A DNA stretch of 49,567 nt from Bacillus methanolicus (GCF_008764295.1 NZ_VTQX01000031.1:1-49567), one strand, 5' to 3'; positions 1-10,041 are shown, counted from the first letter of the stretch. The notes: a model not told the origin generated them from the letters alone. Program-made: numbers and translations.

Positions 1-233
1 GGTGTTCATATTGGGTAAGGGCGAAGTAAGAGTTACTTCACCCCAACAATTGACGTTGAACCTGTTTTTTTTATTTATTAGCTCACTCAGCAAGGGCACA
101 GGCCTCTGGAAGGCTTGTGGACGTTCTCTAGTAGGCGGTACGTGCGCGGGAGTGCGGAGAGGCATGGGAAGACAAAACGCTGAAAGTAGCAGATATCGCC
201 AGTTCCTATCAAAGGATATCGCTCAAAAATACA
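1..233. other. gene-free left edge with one hairpin
   Basis: I see no convincing gene here. A rightward reading frame covers most of it, but it has no good ribosome binding site and a composition unlike a protein, and it runs into the terminator at 234-275. An imperfect hairpin lies at 19-43: GAAGTAA, loop GAG, TTACTTC, flanked by GGG and CCC with one mismatch. It has no T-tract and its role is unknown. Confidence 0.4.
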
Positions 234-275
234 AAAGGAAGTGGAGAAAACGAACTGTTTTTCTCCACTTCCTTT
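234..275 (-). terminator. intrinsic terminator of the phosphodiester-glycosidase-like gene
   Basis: A perfect 17-bp stem (234-250 with 259-275) has an 8-nt loop. On the minus strand it is followed by a T-rich run, TTTTGTATTTTT. It lies just downstream of the stop codon of the leftward gene that ends at 308. Its stem (GGAAGTGGAG) resembles the terminator at 38919-38966. Confidence 0.85.
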
Positions 276-307
276 GTTTTAAGGACTGGTCAGAAAGCCC
301 CTTTAGC

Positions 308-2818
308 TTAGTTTGTTTTAAAGAGGACGTAGTAATCCTTCTTCATTGGAGCTCCTTCCGTTGATTTTACGCCTCTTGATATGACGAGACGATAGGCTGT
401 ACTTTTCGCATAGCCGTCTTTTGGAGCTTCCACGATGACTGATTTTTTATCAGCAGCAAGTTTTACCGTAGCCGGTAGGCGATTGCCTCGGACATCCTCG
501 ACAAAGATCGATTTGCTGTTAACAGATTTTTCATCCAATTCAATGTTAAAAGCGACTGTCCACTTCTTTTCAGTACTAACCGTGCTGGTTGCCTTGCTTG
601 CGTCAAAATAGTTTTCTGTATATGGGGTATGATAGATCGCCTGCAGTTTATCAAAGTAAATGGTTCCTTTATTTTTGTTTGTATCCTTTGTTTCCGCAAC
701 ATAAATTCGCTCAAAAGAGAGAGGATACTTAACATTTTTTGGGATTGTTGCTTGGACAAACTTCCAGCCGATCCAATTTTGCGCGCCCTCTTCTGTAAAG
801 TTAACAATCACTTCTTTTCCTGCTGCATCATATAATCGTCCGCGGATCCAATGATTATTGCCATCACCGTAAACCCATAAACCAATGGAATGAGGCATTC
901 CATCCATTTTAATGCGGCTGGCTGCCACTGCATAAGAAGCTGCTGTTCCTTTCTGATTCGTAAAATCATAATTCAATTTTAAGTAACCAGTTCCATCCTT
1001 TTGGATGCCGTCTTTCATAAGTCCAATAGATGTTTTGGCACGCACGCTATCAGATTTCCATTTTGCGGTCGATTCAAAGCCATCAAGAAGTGCTGGTTTA
1101 TTCGTCACGGATACAGGAATCTCTACCTTTTTAGTCCCGTGCTGGGCAATAATGCTGCCGCTTGCCGGAGCAGATGCTGCTTTAAACGCCCCATTGCTTG
1201 AGAACGTCCCAACATTTCCTTTTGTAGTCCATTTGACATTGCCTTGATTAATTTTCAATTCTTTTCCACTTGAATCAAAGGCTTTGACTGATAAATTCTG
1301 TGTTTGATTGATTCCGATTTTAATAGAACTTGGTTCAACCGTAATTTTGGCAGGGGCCGTAACCGTAATCGGGATTTTCTTTTGTGCTTTTCCATATTTA
1401 ACGGTGACAGAGCCTGTCCCATCTTTTTCTGCAATAAATTTATTTCCCTCTACTCTGCCAATTCCACCTTCGACCGTGTAGGAAACTTTATCATAATTAA
1501 CGGTAAGGAGATTGTTATAAGAATCTAAAGCATTTGATATCGTAAAGGTTGTTGAACCACCCATTGCCAATTTCCCACCTGCTGATGAGGCTGCATTAAA
1601 GGATACTGCGTCTCCATATGGAGCCGTACTAATCGCTTCTAAAATAGCAGATACTGATCTTTGTCTTCCATCTGACGGCTTATTAATTAAGGTTGCATAA
1701 CGGTTCCCTGGCAATCTAGCAGCCATCGTCGTAGAACCGCCCCCATCTAGATTGATGGCTTGATAGGCTCCTTTGCTCAATAAGTAATTGCTAAATTCCT
1801 TCAGCGTCATCCCTGCACTATGGTTTTTCTGTCTTCCATCAACAGTAACTAAGAAAACACGTTTACCCGTTTTATCGACTGCTACCGCACTGCGTGGCTC
1901 TCTTTGCGTCGCACGTGGACTCGTTGGGTTAATACTCATGTTCACTTTTCCGCCTTGAACTAAAAGTGGGCCGCTCGCTAGCATAAATTCAGAGCCTTTC
2001 CACTTATCCTCGATATCGACAGTAATCGAGATTGGATCGCCAACCTTTAACGCTCTAATTTGATCTACCTTCGAACCATGGGCCGATATAACAAAACCAT
2101 TTTTTGGAATCGTTGCACTTGTCGTTCGTCCATAAGGTCTAATGGATGTTACCTTACCTGTTATCTTTTCCCCAAAGGTTGCTCCTGGATCAAGGTTCTT
2201 ATCCAATCCGGTTACAACTACTTCTAAGCCGGTGGCATTTGTTCTCGTATTGCTGTAACGGAAACTTTTGGTGAAGAGTATACTTTCATTTGGATTACGC
2301 TGACGATTGAAATCCGTAAGCTCATAAGTTTTATTATTGTGTGAAATCGATATTTTCAGCTTAAACTTATCAATAATCGCTTTTCCGTTTTTATCGATCC
2401 CAAAAGCGGCTGGTGTATACATATACCCTGTATCAGCACCGGAGACAGCTCCTAAATTATTAATCTTATTTTTTGTCGCTAATAAATAAGAAGGATTGCC
2501 ATTATCCATATGGAAAAAGGAAGCATTAATCGCTCCTACGACATGATGTTTGTCGCGAGTATGTAATTTTGCTAAAGTTGTAACAGGATTTAATTTCGTA
2601 ATTGGGTCTGATACGCCAAAATTCACGGTCGTGTAAGGGTCATTTAAATTAACATCCAATATATTAACCGACTGTTTCTGCTTAGAAATCGTTGTGCTTT
2701 GTTTCGTTAATTTAATTCCGGGCGTTAATTGCTGATTCGTTTCGGCGGCAGCTACATTTGTATTTGTCGGCAGCATAAAAAGTAGTGCAAGACCTAGTAT
2801 GAGATATTTCTTTTTCAT
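308..2818 (-). CDS. secreted phosphodiester glycosidase (NAGPA-like) with Ig-like domains
   Basis: 836 residues. A signal peptide (KKKYLILGLALLF, then a probable AAAE cleavage region) starts a secreted protein. Residues about 50-395 look like a phosphodiester glycosidase (NAGPA, PF09992-type) domain: INASFF near the start, then VDGRQ and INLDGGGSTTMAAR, the signature stretch of that family. Residues about 400-575 read as two bacterial Ig-like (Big2-type) modules. About 576-735 resembles a carbohydrate-binding beta-sandwich (DGFESTAKW start, then IYFDKLQAIY). The C-terminal 90 residues resemble an SbsA-type Ig module. Known members remove sugar from phosphodiester-linked glycans; the substrate here could be a wall polymer or an exopolysaccharide, but that is inference. 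There is no SLH, LPXTG or lipobox, so retention at the surface would rely on the Ig-like modules. It is transcribed alone, with a terminator directly downstream. Confidence 0.85.
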   Translation of the reverse strand: MKKKYLILGLALLFMLPTNTNVAAAETNQQLTPGIKLTKQSTTISKQKQSVNILDVNLNDPYTTVNFGVSDPITKLNPVTTLAKLHTRDKHHVVGAINASFFHMDNGNPSYLLATKNKINNLGAVSGADTGYMYTPAAFGIDKNGKAIIDKFKLKISISHNNKTYELTDFNRQRNPNESILFTKSFRYSNTRTNATGLEVVVTGLDKNLDPGATFGEKITGKVTSIRPYGRTTSATIPKNGFVISAHGSKVDQIRALKVGDPISITVDIEDKWKGSEFMLASGPLLVQGGKVNMSINPTSPRATQREPRSAVAVDKTGKRVFLVTVDGRQKNHSAGMTLKEFSNYLLSKGAYQAINLDGGGSTTMAARLPGNRYATLINKPSDGRQRSVSAILEAISTAPYGDAVSFNAASSAGGKLAMGGSTTFTISNALDSYNNLLTVNYDKVSYTVEGGIGRVEGNKFIAEKDGTGSVTVKYGKAQKKIPITVTAPAKITVEPSSIKIGINQTQNLSVKAFDSSGKELKINQGNVKWTTKGNVGTFSSNGAFKAASAPASGSIIAQHGTKKVEIPVSVTNKPALLDGFESTAKWKSDSVRAKTSIGLMKDGIQKDGTGYLKLNYDFTNQKGTAASYAVAASRIKMDGMPHSIGLWVYGDGNNHWIRGRLYDAAGKEVIVNFTEEGAQNWIGWKFVQATIPKNVKYPLSFERIYVAETKDTNKNKGTIYFDKLQAIYHTPYTENYFDASKATSTVSTEKKWTVAFNIELDEKSVNSKSIFVEDVRGNRLPATVKLAADKKSVIVEAPKDGYAKSTAYRLVISRGVKSTEGAPMKKDYYVLFKTN

Positions 2819-3397
2819 TTGGTGAAACCAACCCCTCTTTTAAACTTCAATAATAAAAACCTATCATTTTCCAATTATAACCTAGTTTTCCATAGATCCC
2901 AATACTTCGACAAATTTTTTTACAAAAAGATTTCACGGTGTAATATTTTTAATTATCTGAAAATTTTTCGGAAAAAGAGGATGACGAGATTGGGAATAGT
3001 CCTATAAAGACAAAAAGATATCTGCTTTAAGCAAGCAGATATCTTTTTGGCCAGAACCAACCATCGTCCCACATCTATCGCCTTAATGGAAGATATATTA
3101 CATAACTATTTTACCATATAAGGCATATGTTACAAGATAGAATAAGAAAATTTTTCTTATTTTGGATAAATTATTAGAAAAAAAATGTCTTGCATTTCAG
3201 AGATATCTTGTTCTATTAGACTTTGTTATTTTTTTTAGCCTGCTATATTGACGTAAAATTTTTCTCCTAATTGTGAACAAAAGTAGGAACATGAATTTTA
3301 TCTTATCTTGGTCGGATCGTTAAACCACCTATACTTCATCCTCGACAATAACCTATCAGTTTTTAATATTTCAGAGAAACCGCCTGCTCCTTTTTGG
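2819..3397. other. AT-rich intergenic region upstream of the glycosidase gene
   Basis: Apart from the hairpin at 3012-3048 I see no gene. The region should hold the leftward promoter of the glycosidase gene, but no unambiguous -35/-10 pair stood out. Confidence 0.4.
3012..3048. terminator. bidirectional intrinsic terminator-like hairpin
   Basis: A perfect 16-bp inverted repeat (3012-3027 with 3033-3048) with a 5-nt loop; it begins with AAAAA and ends with TTTTT, so it can terminate in both directions. It lies about 190 bp upstream of the glycosidase start with no intact gene beside it. It may have served the decayed gene at about 3398-3690. Confidence 0.7.
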
Positions 3398-3690
3398 TTA
3401 AAGGATGTGCGAAAGTTTGTATTCTTTTTCATGTACTCCTATATCGTGTTCAGGCTCCATTTATCCACCACATTTCTCTCCTAAAAAACATAGGCAGATC
3501 GTTGTCTAGTAAATCAAAGCCCTTGACCACATTGAATGGAAAATCTCCTTTTCCATGACCCACCAATTAAAAAACTGACTTCCTGTTTGCTTAATAGAAA
3601 TTTCAAATGGGGCAAGAGATGACCGCTTTTTTTCTTCCCAACTGTCTTGTCCTTATATTTAAACTTCACGTTCTGATCAGCCTATGCTTC
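3398..3690 (-). pseudogene. decayed coding remnant, unrecognised family
   Basis: No intact frame exists, but on the minus strand protein-like stretches follow one another in different frames. In order: DQNVKFKYKDKTVGKKK, then SLAPFEISIKQTGSQFF, then FPFNVVKGFDLLDNDL, then EPEHDIGVHEKEYKLSHIL ending at a TAA (3398-3400). The first switch falls at a run of A's, a typical slip site. Stitched together they would give roughly 95 residues. I do not recognise the family. It may be the 3' part of an inactivated gene whose 5' part was replaced by the 20-bp repeat array just to its right. Confidence is limited because short frames of this kind can also arise by chance. Confidence 0.3.
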
Positions 3691-3747
3691 GAGCCGATTC
3701 ATTCCAATTGCGGGGCGACGAATACGAAATGGTGCTCTTTTGTGGAT

Positions 3748-3876
3748 ATCGGTCTTTAAAAAAATATTTCGGTCTTTTTTTCATTTTTTCGGTCTACATC
3801 GAAATATTTCAGTCTTTTTTCCATTTTATCGGTCTTTATACAAATATATCGGTCAAAACAGTCCATTTATCGGTCT
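3748..3876. repeat. tandem array, 20-bp period, TCGGTC core (7 copies)
   Basis: The core TCGGTC (one copy TCAGTC) recurs with its C at 3750, 3770, 3790, 3810, 3830, 3850 and 3871, an almost exact 20-bp period, separated by T- and A-rich linkers such as TTTTTTCATTTT. The array lies just beyond the terminator of the leftward nucleotidase gene. A rightward reading frame spans it but looks like a by-product of the repeat. It belongs to the class of locus-specific phased arrays discussed in the findings. Confidence 0.85.
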
Positions 3877-3955
3877 AGGCATGATGTTCATCAACTAGAC
3901 ATCATAATACAACTGCTTGAAGCACTATGGTATCCCCTCTTATCTTTGAACAAAA

Positions 3956-3997
3956 AAACCAACTTCAAGTGTCCAAATTGGAACTTGAAGTTGGTTT
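3956..3997 (-). terminator. terminator of the SLH-nucleotidase gene
   Basis: A 15-bp perfect stem (3956-3970 with 3983-3997) with a 12-nt loop lies 12 bp beyond the stop codon of the leftward gene. On the minus strand the stem is followed by a TTTTTTT tract. Confidence 0.85.
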
Positions 3998-4009
3998 AGT
4001 ATAATCAGA

Positions 4010-6154
4010 TCATTCAGCTGTGTTTACATCGACAATACGACCTTCAACTGTAGGATTTACCTCAGGAAGAGTTTGTAAGTAATCTCTAAACATTTCATAA
4101 TCAACAAAACCTGGCTCACTTACGCGACCATCTTCGTAAGCTGCTTTAAATACATCATAGTTGTCTCCACCCTTAGCAGTAAAGGTATTCGTAGCAACGA
4201 AATAGGAAGCCGTTTCATCGATTGCAACGTAGCCACCGTTTCCATCACTTACTTCGACTGTGACAACTCTTTCACCTGCAGGCTTGCTGCTGTCATACGT
4301 AAATTTCATCCCTGAAACTTGCAGGAATCCACCGTTTTCATTCGGTGCTTGACTAACGCTATGCTCAAGAGCGGCAATAATTTCTGCTCCTGTTAAATTC
4401 ATAATTCCTAATGTATTACCAAAAGGCATGGTTGTTAAAATTTTACCGAGTGTAATATCGCCTGCTTCAATAGAAGCACGAATGCCTCCACTATTTTGGA
4501 CAGCGATTACGGTGTTTGGATTAATACTTTTAGCTGTTGCTAACATACCGTCTGTAATCAAATTACCAAGGTTTGTTTCCTTCGTACGGACATTAGAGCG
4601 TTCACCGTCTAAAGTAACAACCGCTTCAACCCCGATTGATTCATTTTCCATTTCCTCAACACCGGCTGCATATGGCGCTAAAATGTTGACCACATCTGCA
4701 TCTTCTGCTTTCGTACTTACATCAATAAGCTCTCCATCATAATGAGTCACGATTCCATCTTCATCAAAGACAACATCGAGAACACCGAGGAACTTGCTGT
4801 ATTCGTTCGCTTGGACAATAACCGTTGGCTCAGTGCCTTCTTTAACGAATGTTGGCTCATTTAATGTTGAATGCGTATGACCACCAACAATAACATCAAT
4901 GCCATCCACTTGCTTAGCAAGCTCTAAGTCATTATCGAACTCAAGACTATCATCAAATCCTAAATGGGTTACGGCAATAATTTTGTTAATGTCATAATCC
5001 TCTTTAAACGTTGAAACCATTTTCCGTGCTTCTTCAATATAATTCGTAAATTCGATAGAACCAGGGCTAGAAATTCCAACCGTTTCCTCAGTTGTTAAAC
5101 CGAAAATCCCAATTTTCTCGCCGTTAACTTCCTTGACAATTCCATCGAAGATTAAGCCGTTGACTTCAGCACTAGCATCACCAATACCAGCTTTGTAAAT
5201 ATCATTAAATAATGGGTCCTTTGAAAAATCAACATTCGCACTAATAAGCGGGAAGTCTGCACCTTTCACAAATTCCGCTAATGCTTTATGTCCATCCTCA
5301 CTTGAACCTAAATCAAATTCGTGATTTCCAAAAGTCATCGCATCATATTTTAAGTAGTTCATCACTTCAAGATCGGCTTGTCCTTCGTACTTATTGAAAT
5401 AAAGAGTACCTGAAAAAACATCACCTGCATCTAAAAGAAGGGCATCTTCATTTTCCGCTCTAACTTCTTTAATGGCTGTAGCACGTTTTGCCGCATTTTC
5501 TAAATGAGCATGTGTATCATTTGTATGCATAATCGTTAAGGCAAATCCGTCCATTTCTAGTTGGGAAGCTTTATGCAGAAGCAGTGCATAATCGCCACGC
5601 TTCGCTGCTTGACCTGTGCCAAAGTTTGTTGGGGAAAATCCAACAGAAATGTTGTTTGCAACTAAAGCTTTAACAGCTTGTGCATATCTTTCACTAACAT
5701 CTGTAAAGGTAATATTCACATCGCCCTCTAGCTTATAGGCTCTATGAAGCCAAATCGCGATTTCACCTCTTGTGATCGTGCTATTTGAATCAAATTTTGT
5801 CGCTGTTTTTCCATTTGTAATCCCTGCAGCTTTAAGTGCATTTACAGCACCTACAGCGCGAGACGGAACATCTGTGAAGTTAGAAGCAGGAGCATTTTCC
5901 GTATTAAGGCCTAACGCGTTTGATAATAGAACGGCTGCATCCACGCGCTTAATCCCCTGATCAATGCCAAAAGATGTTTTAGTTAAGCCGTTTGCCCCTT
6001 TGGAAACTAAGAAATCCACTGCCTCTTGATATCGTTCTGGTACATCTGTAAATCCGTTAGATGAAGCAGAAACACTGGCTCCAACCGCCGTAACCAAAGC
6101 TGCAGTTGTAGCAGTGGCTAGGAATTTTTTAAGTAATGTTTTTCCGTTACTCAT
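4010..6154 (-). CDS. SLH-anchored 5'-nucleotidase / 2',3'-cyclic phosphodiesterase
   Basis: 714 residues. A signal peptide (to about 31) is followed by three SLH modules (about 33-76, 92-139, 149-195; motifs FTDVPERY, ITRGEIAIWL, KRGDYALLL). A calcineurin-type metallophosphoesterase domain begins near 205, with the metal-binding motifs HTNDTHAHLE (210-219), DAGD (242-245), GNHEFD (276-281) and GGHTHS. A 5'-nucleotidase C-terminal domain follows (about 480-690; NLITDGML, NSGGIRASI). The family hydrolyses extracellular nucleotides to nucleoside and phosphate. The SLH modules should hold it on the pyruvylated wall polymer that the csaB region is expected to make. The start is supported by an AGGGAGGAT site 7-8 bp upstream. 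It is monocistronic and divergent from the next SLH gene. It may act downstream of the secreted nuclease at 14214-18434. Confidence 0.92.
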   Translation of the reverse strand: MSNGKTLLKKFLATATTAALVTAVGASVSASSNGFTDVPERYQEAVDFLVSKGANGLTKTSFGIDQGIKRVDAAVLLSNALGLNTENAPASNFTDVPSRAVGAVNALKAAGITNGKTATKFDSNSTITRGEIAIWLHRAYKLEGDVNITFTDVSERYAQAVKALVANNISVGFSPTNFGTGQAAKRGDYALLLHKASQLEMDGFALTIMHTNDTHAHLENAAKRATAIKEVRAENEDALLLDAGDVFSGTLYFNKYEGQADLEVMNYLKYDAMTFGNHEFDLGSSEDGHKALAEFVKGADFPLISANVDFSKDPLFNDIYKAGIGDASAEVNGLIFDGIVKEVNGEKIGIFGLTTEETVGISSPGSIEFTNYIEEARKMVSTFKEDYDINKIIAVTHLGFDDSLEFDNDLELAKQVDGIDVIVGGHTHSTLNEPTFVKEGTEPTVIVQANEYSKFLGVLDVVFDEDGIVTHYDGELIDVSTKAEDADVVNILAPYAAGVEEMENESIGVEAVVTLDGERSNVRTKETNLGNLITDGMLATAKSINPNTVIAVQNSGGIRASIEAGDITLGKILTTMPFGNTLGIMNLTGAEIIAALEHSVSQAPNENGGFLQVSGMKFTYDSSKPAGERVVTVEVSDGNGGYVAIDETASYFVATNTFTAKGGDNYDVFKAAYEDGRVSEPGFVDYEMFRDYLQTLPEVNPTVEGRIVDVNTAE

Positions 6155-6497
6155 CCGTTATCCTCCCTTTACCGCGAACGTTTTTTTGATTCACCCACTA
6201 CAAAACAGTGTAAAATTTTGTAGAGGATTGGCAAATACCATCTATTATTATAGCAAAAATGGTTTGCAAGAGGATAAACTTACTTAAAATTTACACAATT
6301 CGCGAAAAAAATTTATATTTTGATGATATGCTATATTTTTCCAATTAGTACGGTTGCTACATCATTGACAAATACCTCCAGATTTATTCCTCCACTGGGA
6401 TTATTTACTGATATTCCGATTTGTTTTTTTTTGCTAATATAAATGAGCAAGACAAGCTTCACAAAAAATTACGATATTTCCAGGGGGAAACAATTGA
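6155..6497. other. divergent intergenic region between two SLH genes
   Basis: About 340 bp separate two oppositely transcribed SLH genes, so promoters for both must lie here. The stretch is AT-rich. A TTGACA occurs at about 6366 but without a good -10 at 16-18 bp. I could not place either promoter with confidence. Confidence 0.4.
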
Positions 6498-7778
6498 ATG
6501 CTTAACTCTCATAAAAAATTCATCGCTACAAGTGCAACAGTAGCTCTAGCTACAACTGCGATCGCACCTTTTGCATCGGCTGAAGAAATTAGACAGCATC
6601 AATTTACGGATGTCGGTCCTCGCTATGATGAAGCCGTAAGTTTTCTTTACCATTATGAGATTGTTCAAGGGAAAAGCACCACTTCGTTTGGTGTAAACTC
6701 AAGCTTAACACGCGGTGATGCTGCGGTGATTTTAGCAAATGCCTTAGGTCTAGACACAGAAAATGCTAAGGATGCTGGCTTCAAAGATTTATTCCCAAGA
6801 GTAGCTGGTGCTGTTAATGCTTTAGCTGCAGAGGGCATTGTTAAAGGCTTTACAAGCGAAAAATTCGCTCCTAATGAACCGATTTCTCGTGGGGCAATGG
6901 CTCAAATTCTTGTACTTGGCTTTGGATTGGAGGATTTTGCGGCTCCTTCTCCTTTCACAGATGCTGGCGGCACTTTCCAAAAGTCGATTGAAGCATTATA
7001 CGGAACAGGAATTACAAATGGAGTAACAAAGACATCGTTTGGTGCTGTACAAAATATCAAACGTGGAGATTTTGCAAACCTTCTTTATAATACGATTCAG
7101 TTTATTTTTGATAACTCTTATTTCTTCTATGCAGAGTCAATGGAACTTATTAATTCATCCTCTCTTTCTATTACATTCGACGAAGAACTTGCGGAAGATT
7201 TAACTGAAGAAGATATTGCTGATCTCTTATTATTAGAAATGGAAGTAGCAGGCTCTGATGAAGTAGTGGAGCTATTGCCAACGAAGATTACGATTTCTGA
7301 AGATCGCACATCGATCATTGTCGAGCATGCCGATCTTGCTGGAAAAGAAGGAACGATTTTCGTTGACGACATTCAAGCAGCATTCGACTATGCAAAGCCT
7401 GGTGCCACAACTGGTTCTGTGACATTAGAAGGCTTTGACACACCATTCACATTTGATTTCGACGGTGCTACAGAAACAACTATTAAACTACCTGCTACTG
7501 ACGGCGTAGCTAATTTAAACGCTCTTGAATTAGAAGTAGTCGACCAGTTCACAGACAGACAAGAAGTAACAGTCATTCTTGAAAGCACTGACGTTGAAGC
7601 TGCAAAGCCTGGTGAAGGTCTAACATGGGGAACATTGGTTTATGAAGATAGCAAGTGGAAGCTCGTTGACCACCCTAACTATGACATCATTCCAGCTGGA
7701 AACTATGTCCTACAAGCACCATTCACAGATAAGAGCAACAACACCGTTACTTTAACAATTGACATTACCGTTGAATAA
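6498..7778 (+). CDS. SLH-domain surface protein with Ig-like C-terminus
   Basis: 426 residues. The signal peptide (KKFIATSATVALATTAIAPF, cut near ASAEE) resembles those of the other SLH proteins in the window. Three SLH modules occupy about 36-200 (FTDVGPRYDEAVSFL, LTRGDAAVILANALGL, ISRGAMAQILVLGF, IKRGDFANLLYNT). The C-terminal 210 residues are acidic and beta-rich, reading as Ig-like or SbsA-like modules (SLSITFDEELAEDL); no catalytic motif is visible. It is probably a structural or accessory S-layer protein. The ATG is preceded by AGGGGG at 6482-6487. It is monocistronic, with a terminator 35 bp after the stop. Confidence 0.85.
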   Translation: MLNSHKKFIATSATVALATTAIAPFASAEEIRQHQFTDVGPRYDEAVSFLYHYEIVQGKSTTSFGVNSSLTRGDAAVILANALGLDTENAKDAGFKDLFPRVAGAVNALAAEGIVKGFTSEKFAPNEPISRGAMAQILVLGFGLEDFAAPSPFTDAGGTFQKSIEALYGTGITNGVTKTSFGAVQNIKRGDFANLLYNTIQFIFDNSYFFYAESMELINSSSLSITFDEELAEDLTEEDIADLLLLEMEVAGSDEVVELLPTKITISEDRTSIIVEHADLAGKEGTIFVDDIQAAFDYAKPGATTGSVTLEGFDTPFTFDFDGATETTIKLPATDGVANLNALELEVVDQFTDRQEVTVILESTDVEAAKPGEGLTWGTLVYEDSKWKLVDHPNYDIIPAGNYVLQAPFTDKSNNTVTLTIDITVE

Positions 7779-7812
7779 ACGAAACTGATTTTTTCAGTCC
7801 ATACACAGAAAG

Positions 7813-7848
7813 CGCAGACCCGTGAGCAAATAGGGTCTGCGTTTTTTT
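7813..7848 (+). terminator. terminator of the SLH/Ig-like gene
   Basis: A 9-bp GC-rich stem, CGCAGACCC with GGGTCTGCG (7813-7821 with 7833-7841), is followed directly by TTTTTTT. Confidence 0.9.
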
Positions 7849-7914
7849 ATAATGAAATACGGGAGGATGAAAGATGGATGGGTTAGGAGTTGGATTAAAT
7901 CTTGGTGCGATTGA

Positions 7915-9940
7915 TTCAGTCGGATGCGAGTCTTTTTACTTTGTTCCGCCTCTAGTGTTGCTGCGATTTGAGCGAAAATTCGGGGAGGAGGGTTGACTTC
8001 GCTTAGCGTCTAATGCTGCTCTGATTCGGCGGGAACACTGGGGGTTGGATTGACTTCGTGTCCAATACGTCTTCCATTCGACCGCAAACTCGGGAAATTA
8101 ACTTCACTTTATGTCAAATACGACTACCATTTGACCGCAAGCTCGGGAGATTGACTGCGATTTATGTCCAATACAGCTCTCATTCGACCGCAAACTCGGG
8201 AGATTAACTTCGATTTATGTCCAATATGACTTCGATTCGACCGCAAACTCGGGAGATTAACTTCGATTCATGTCCAATATGACTTCTATTTGACCGCAAA
8301 CTCGGGAGATTGACTTGATTTATGTCCAATACGTCTTCCATTTGACCGCAAACTCAGGAAATTGACTTGATTTATGTCCAATACAGCTCTCATTTGACCG
8401 CTAGCTCGGGAGATTGACTGCGCTTTATGTCCAATACGACTTCCATTCGACAGCAAACTCGGGAGATTGACTTGATTTATGTCTAATACGACTTCGATTT
8501 GACCGCAAGCTCGGGAAATTAACTTCGATTTATGTCCAATACGACTTCCATTTGACCGCAAGCTCGGGAGATTGACTTGATTTATGTCCAATACGACTTC
8601 CATTCGACCGCAAACTCGGGAGATTAACTTCGATTCATGTCCAATATGACTTCTATTTGACCGAAAGCTCGGGAGATTGACTTCATTTATGTCTAATACG
8701 TCTTCTATTCGACCGCAAACTCGGGAGATTGACTGCGATTCATGTCCAATACGACTTCTATTTGACCGCAAGCTCGGGAGATTGACTTCGATTTATGTCC
8801 AATATGACTTCTATTTGACCGCAAACTCGGAGATTGACTGCGTTTTATGTCCAATACGTCTTCTATTTGACCGCAAACTCGGGAAATTAACTTCACTTTA
8901 TGTCCAATACGACTTCGATTTGACCGCAAGCTCGGAAGATTGACTGCGATTCATGTCTAATACGACTTCGATTTGACCGCAAGCTCGGGAGATTGACTGC
9001 GCTTTATGTCCAATACGTCTTCCATTCGACCGCAAACTCGGAGATTGACTTCGATTTATGTCTAATACAGCTCTCATTCGAACGCAAACTCGGGAGATTG
9101 ACTTGATTTATGTCCAATACGACTTCCATTCGACCGCAAGCTCGGGAGATTGACTGCGATTTATGTCCAATACGTCTTCCATTTGACCGCAAACTCGGGA
9201 GATTGACTGCGATTTATGTCCAATACGTCTTCCATTCGACCGCAAGCTCAGGAGATTAACTGCGATTTATGTCCAATACGTCTTCCATTCGACCGCAAAC
9301 TCGGGAGATTGACTTGATTTATGTCCAATACAGCTCTCATTCGACCGCAAACTCGGGAGATTAACTTCGATTCATGTCCAATATGACTTCTATTTGACCG
9401 CAAACTCGGGAGATTGACTTGATTTATGTCCAATACGTCTTCCATTTGACCGCAAACTCGGGAAATTAACTGCGATTTATGTCCAATACGTCTTCCATTC
9501 GACCGCAAGCTCAGGAGATTAACTGCGATTTATGTCCAATACGTCTTCCATTCGACCGCAAACTCGGGAGATTGACTTGATTTATGTCCAATACAGCTCT
9601 CATTCGACCGCAAACTCGGGAGATTAACTTCGATTCATGTCCAATACGGCTTCCATTTGACCGCAAACTCGGGAGATTGACTTCATTTATGTCCAATATG
9701 ACTTCGATTTGACCGCAAGCTCGGGAGATTGACTTGATTTATGTCCAATATGACTTCTATTCGACCGCAAGCTCGGGAGATTGACTTGATTTATGTCCAA
9801 TACGACTTCCATTCGACCGCAAACTCGGGAGATTGACTGCGATTTATGTCTAATACGACTTCCATTTGACCGCAAGCTCGGGAGATTGACTGCGATTTAT
9901 GTCCAATACAGCTCTCATTCGACCGCAAGCTCGAAGGAAT
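7915..9940. repeat. large tandem array, about 36 copies of a 52-53 bp unit
   Basis: The unit carries a GACCGCAAACTCGGGAG block, then GATTGACTT, TTTATGTCCAATA and a CGACTTCCAT-like segment. Using CGCAA as anchor, copies run from 8083 to 9924. That is 35 intervals in 1841 bp, mean 52.6, with 52 and 53 alternating (for example 9241, 9294, 9346, 9399, 9451, 9504). One or two more diverged units lie to the left (7915-8060). Divergence is mainly at a few variable bases, such as CAAACTC/CAAGCTC and CGTCTTCCAT/CAGCTCTCAT. The array separates two convergent genes, each with its own terminator. Minus-strand frames stay open across many units because two units make 105 bp, or 35 codons. They lack ribosome binding sites and are interrupted, so I treat the array as non-coding. 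Confidence 0.95.
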
Positions 9941-10041
9941 GAATTGTTTCGTGCCTAATCCCTAAAGTTTGTTAGCCAGCCAAGCATCCAAAAAAACCCT
10001 TGCAATCTTTAAAAACGGATTCTTGGGGCACGTAATAAGAA

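Noticed and set aside
2..364. Rightward open frame of about 120 codons at the left edge
   Set aside because: No ribosome binding site, unlikely composition, and it overlaps both the terminator and the end of the leftward glycosidase gene.
3684..3878. Open frame across the TCGGTC array
   Set aside because: Its content (FGLFFIFSVYIEIF pattern) simply mirrors the 20-bp repeat; no start signal.
8286..9875. Series of minus- and plus-strand open frames in the 52-53 bp array
   Set aside because: Stops are absent in some frames because of unit composition and the 105-bp double unit; frames are interrupted, begin anywhere and lack ribosome binding sites.
3748..9940. CRISPR array
   Set aside because: Repeats are degenerate or only 6-8 bp long, linkers are AT-rich and not spacer-like, and no cas genes are present.
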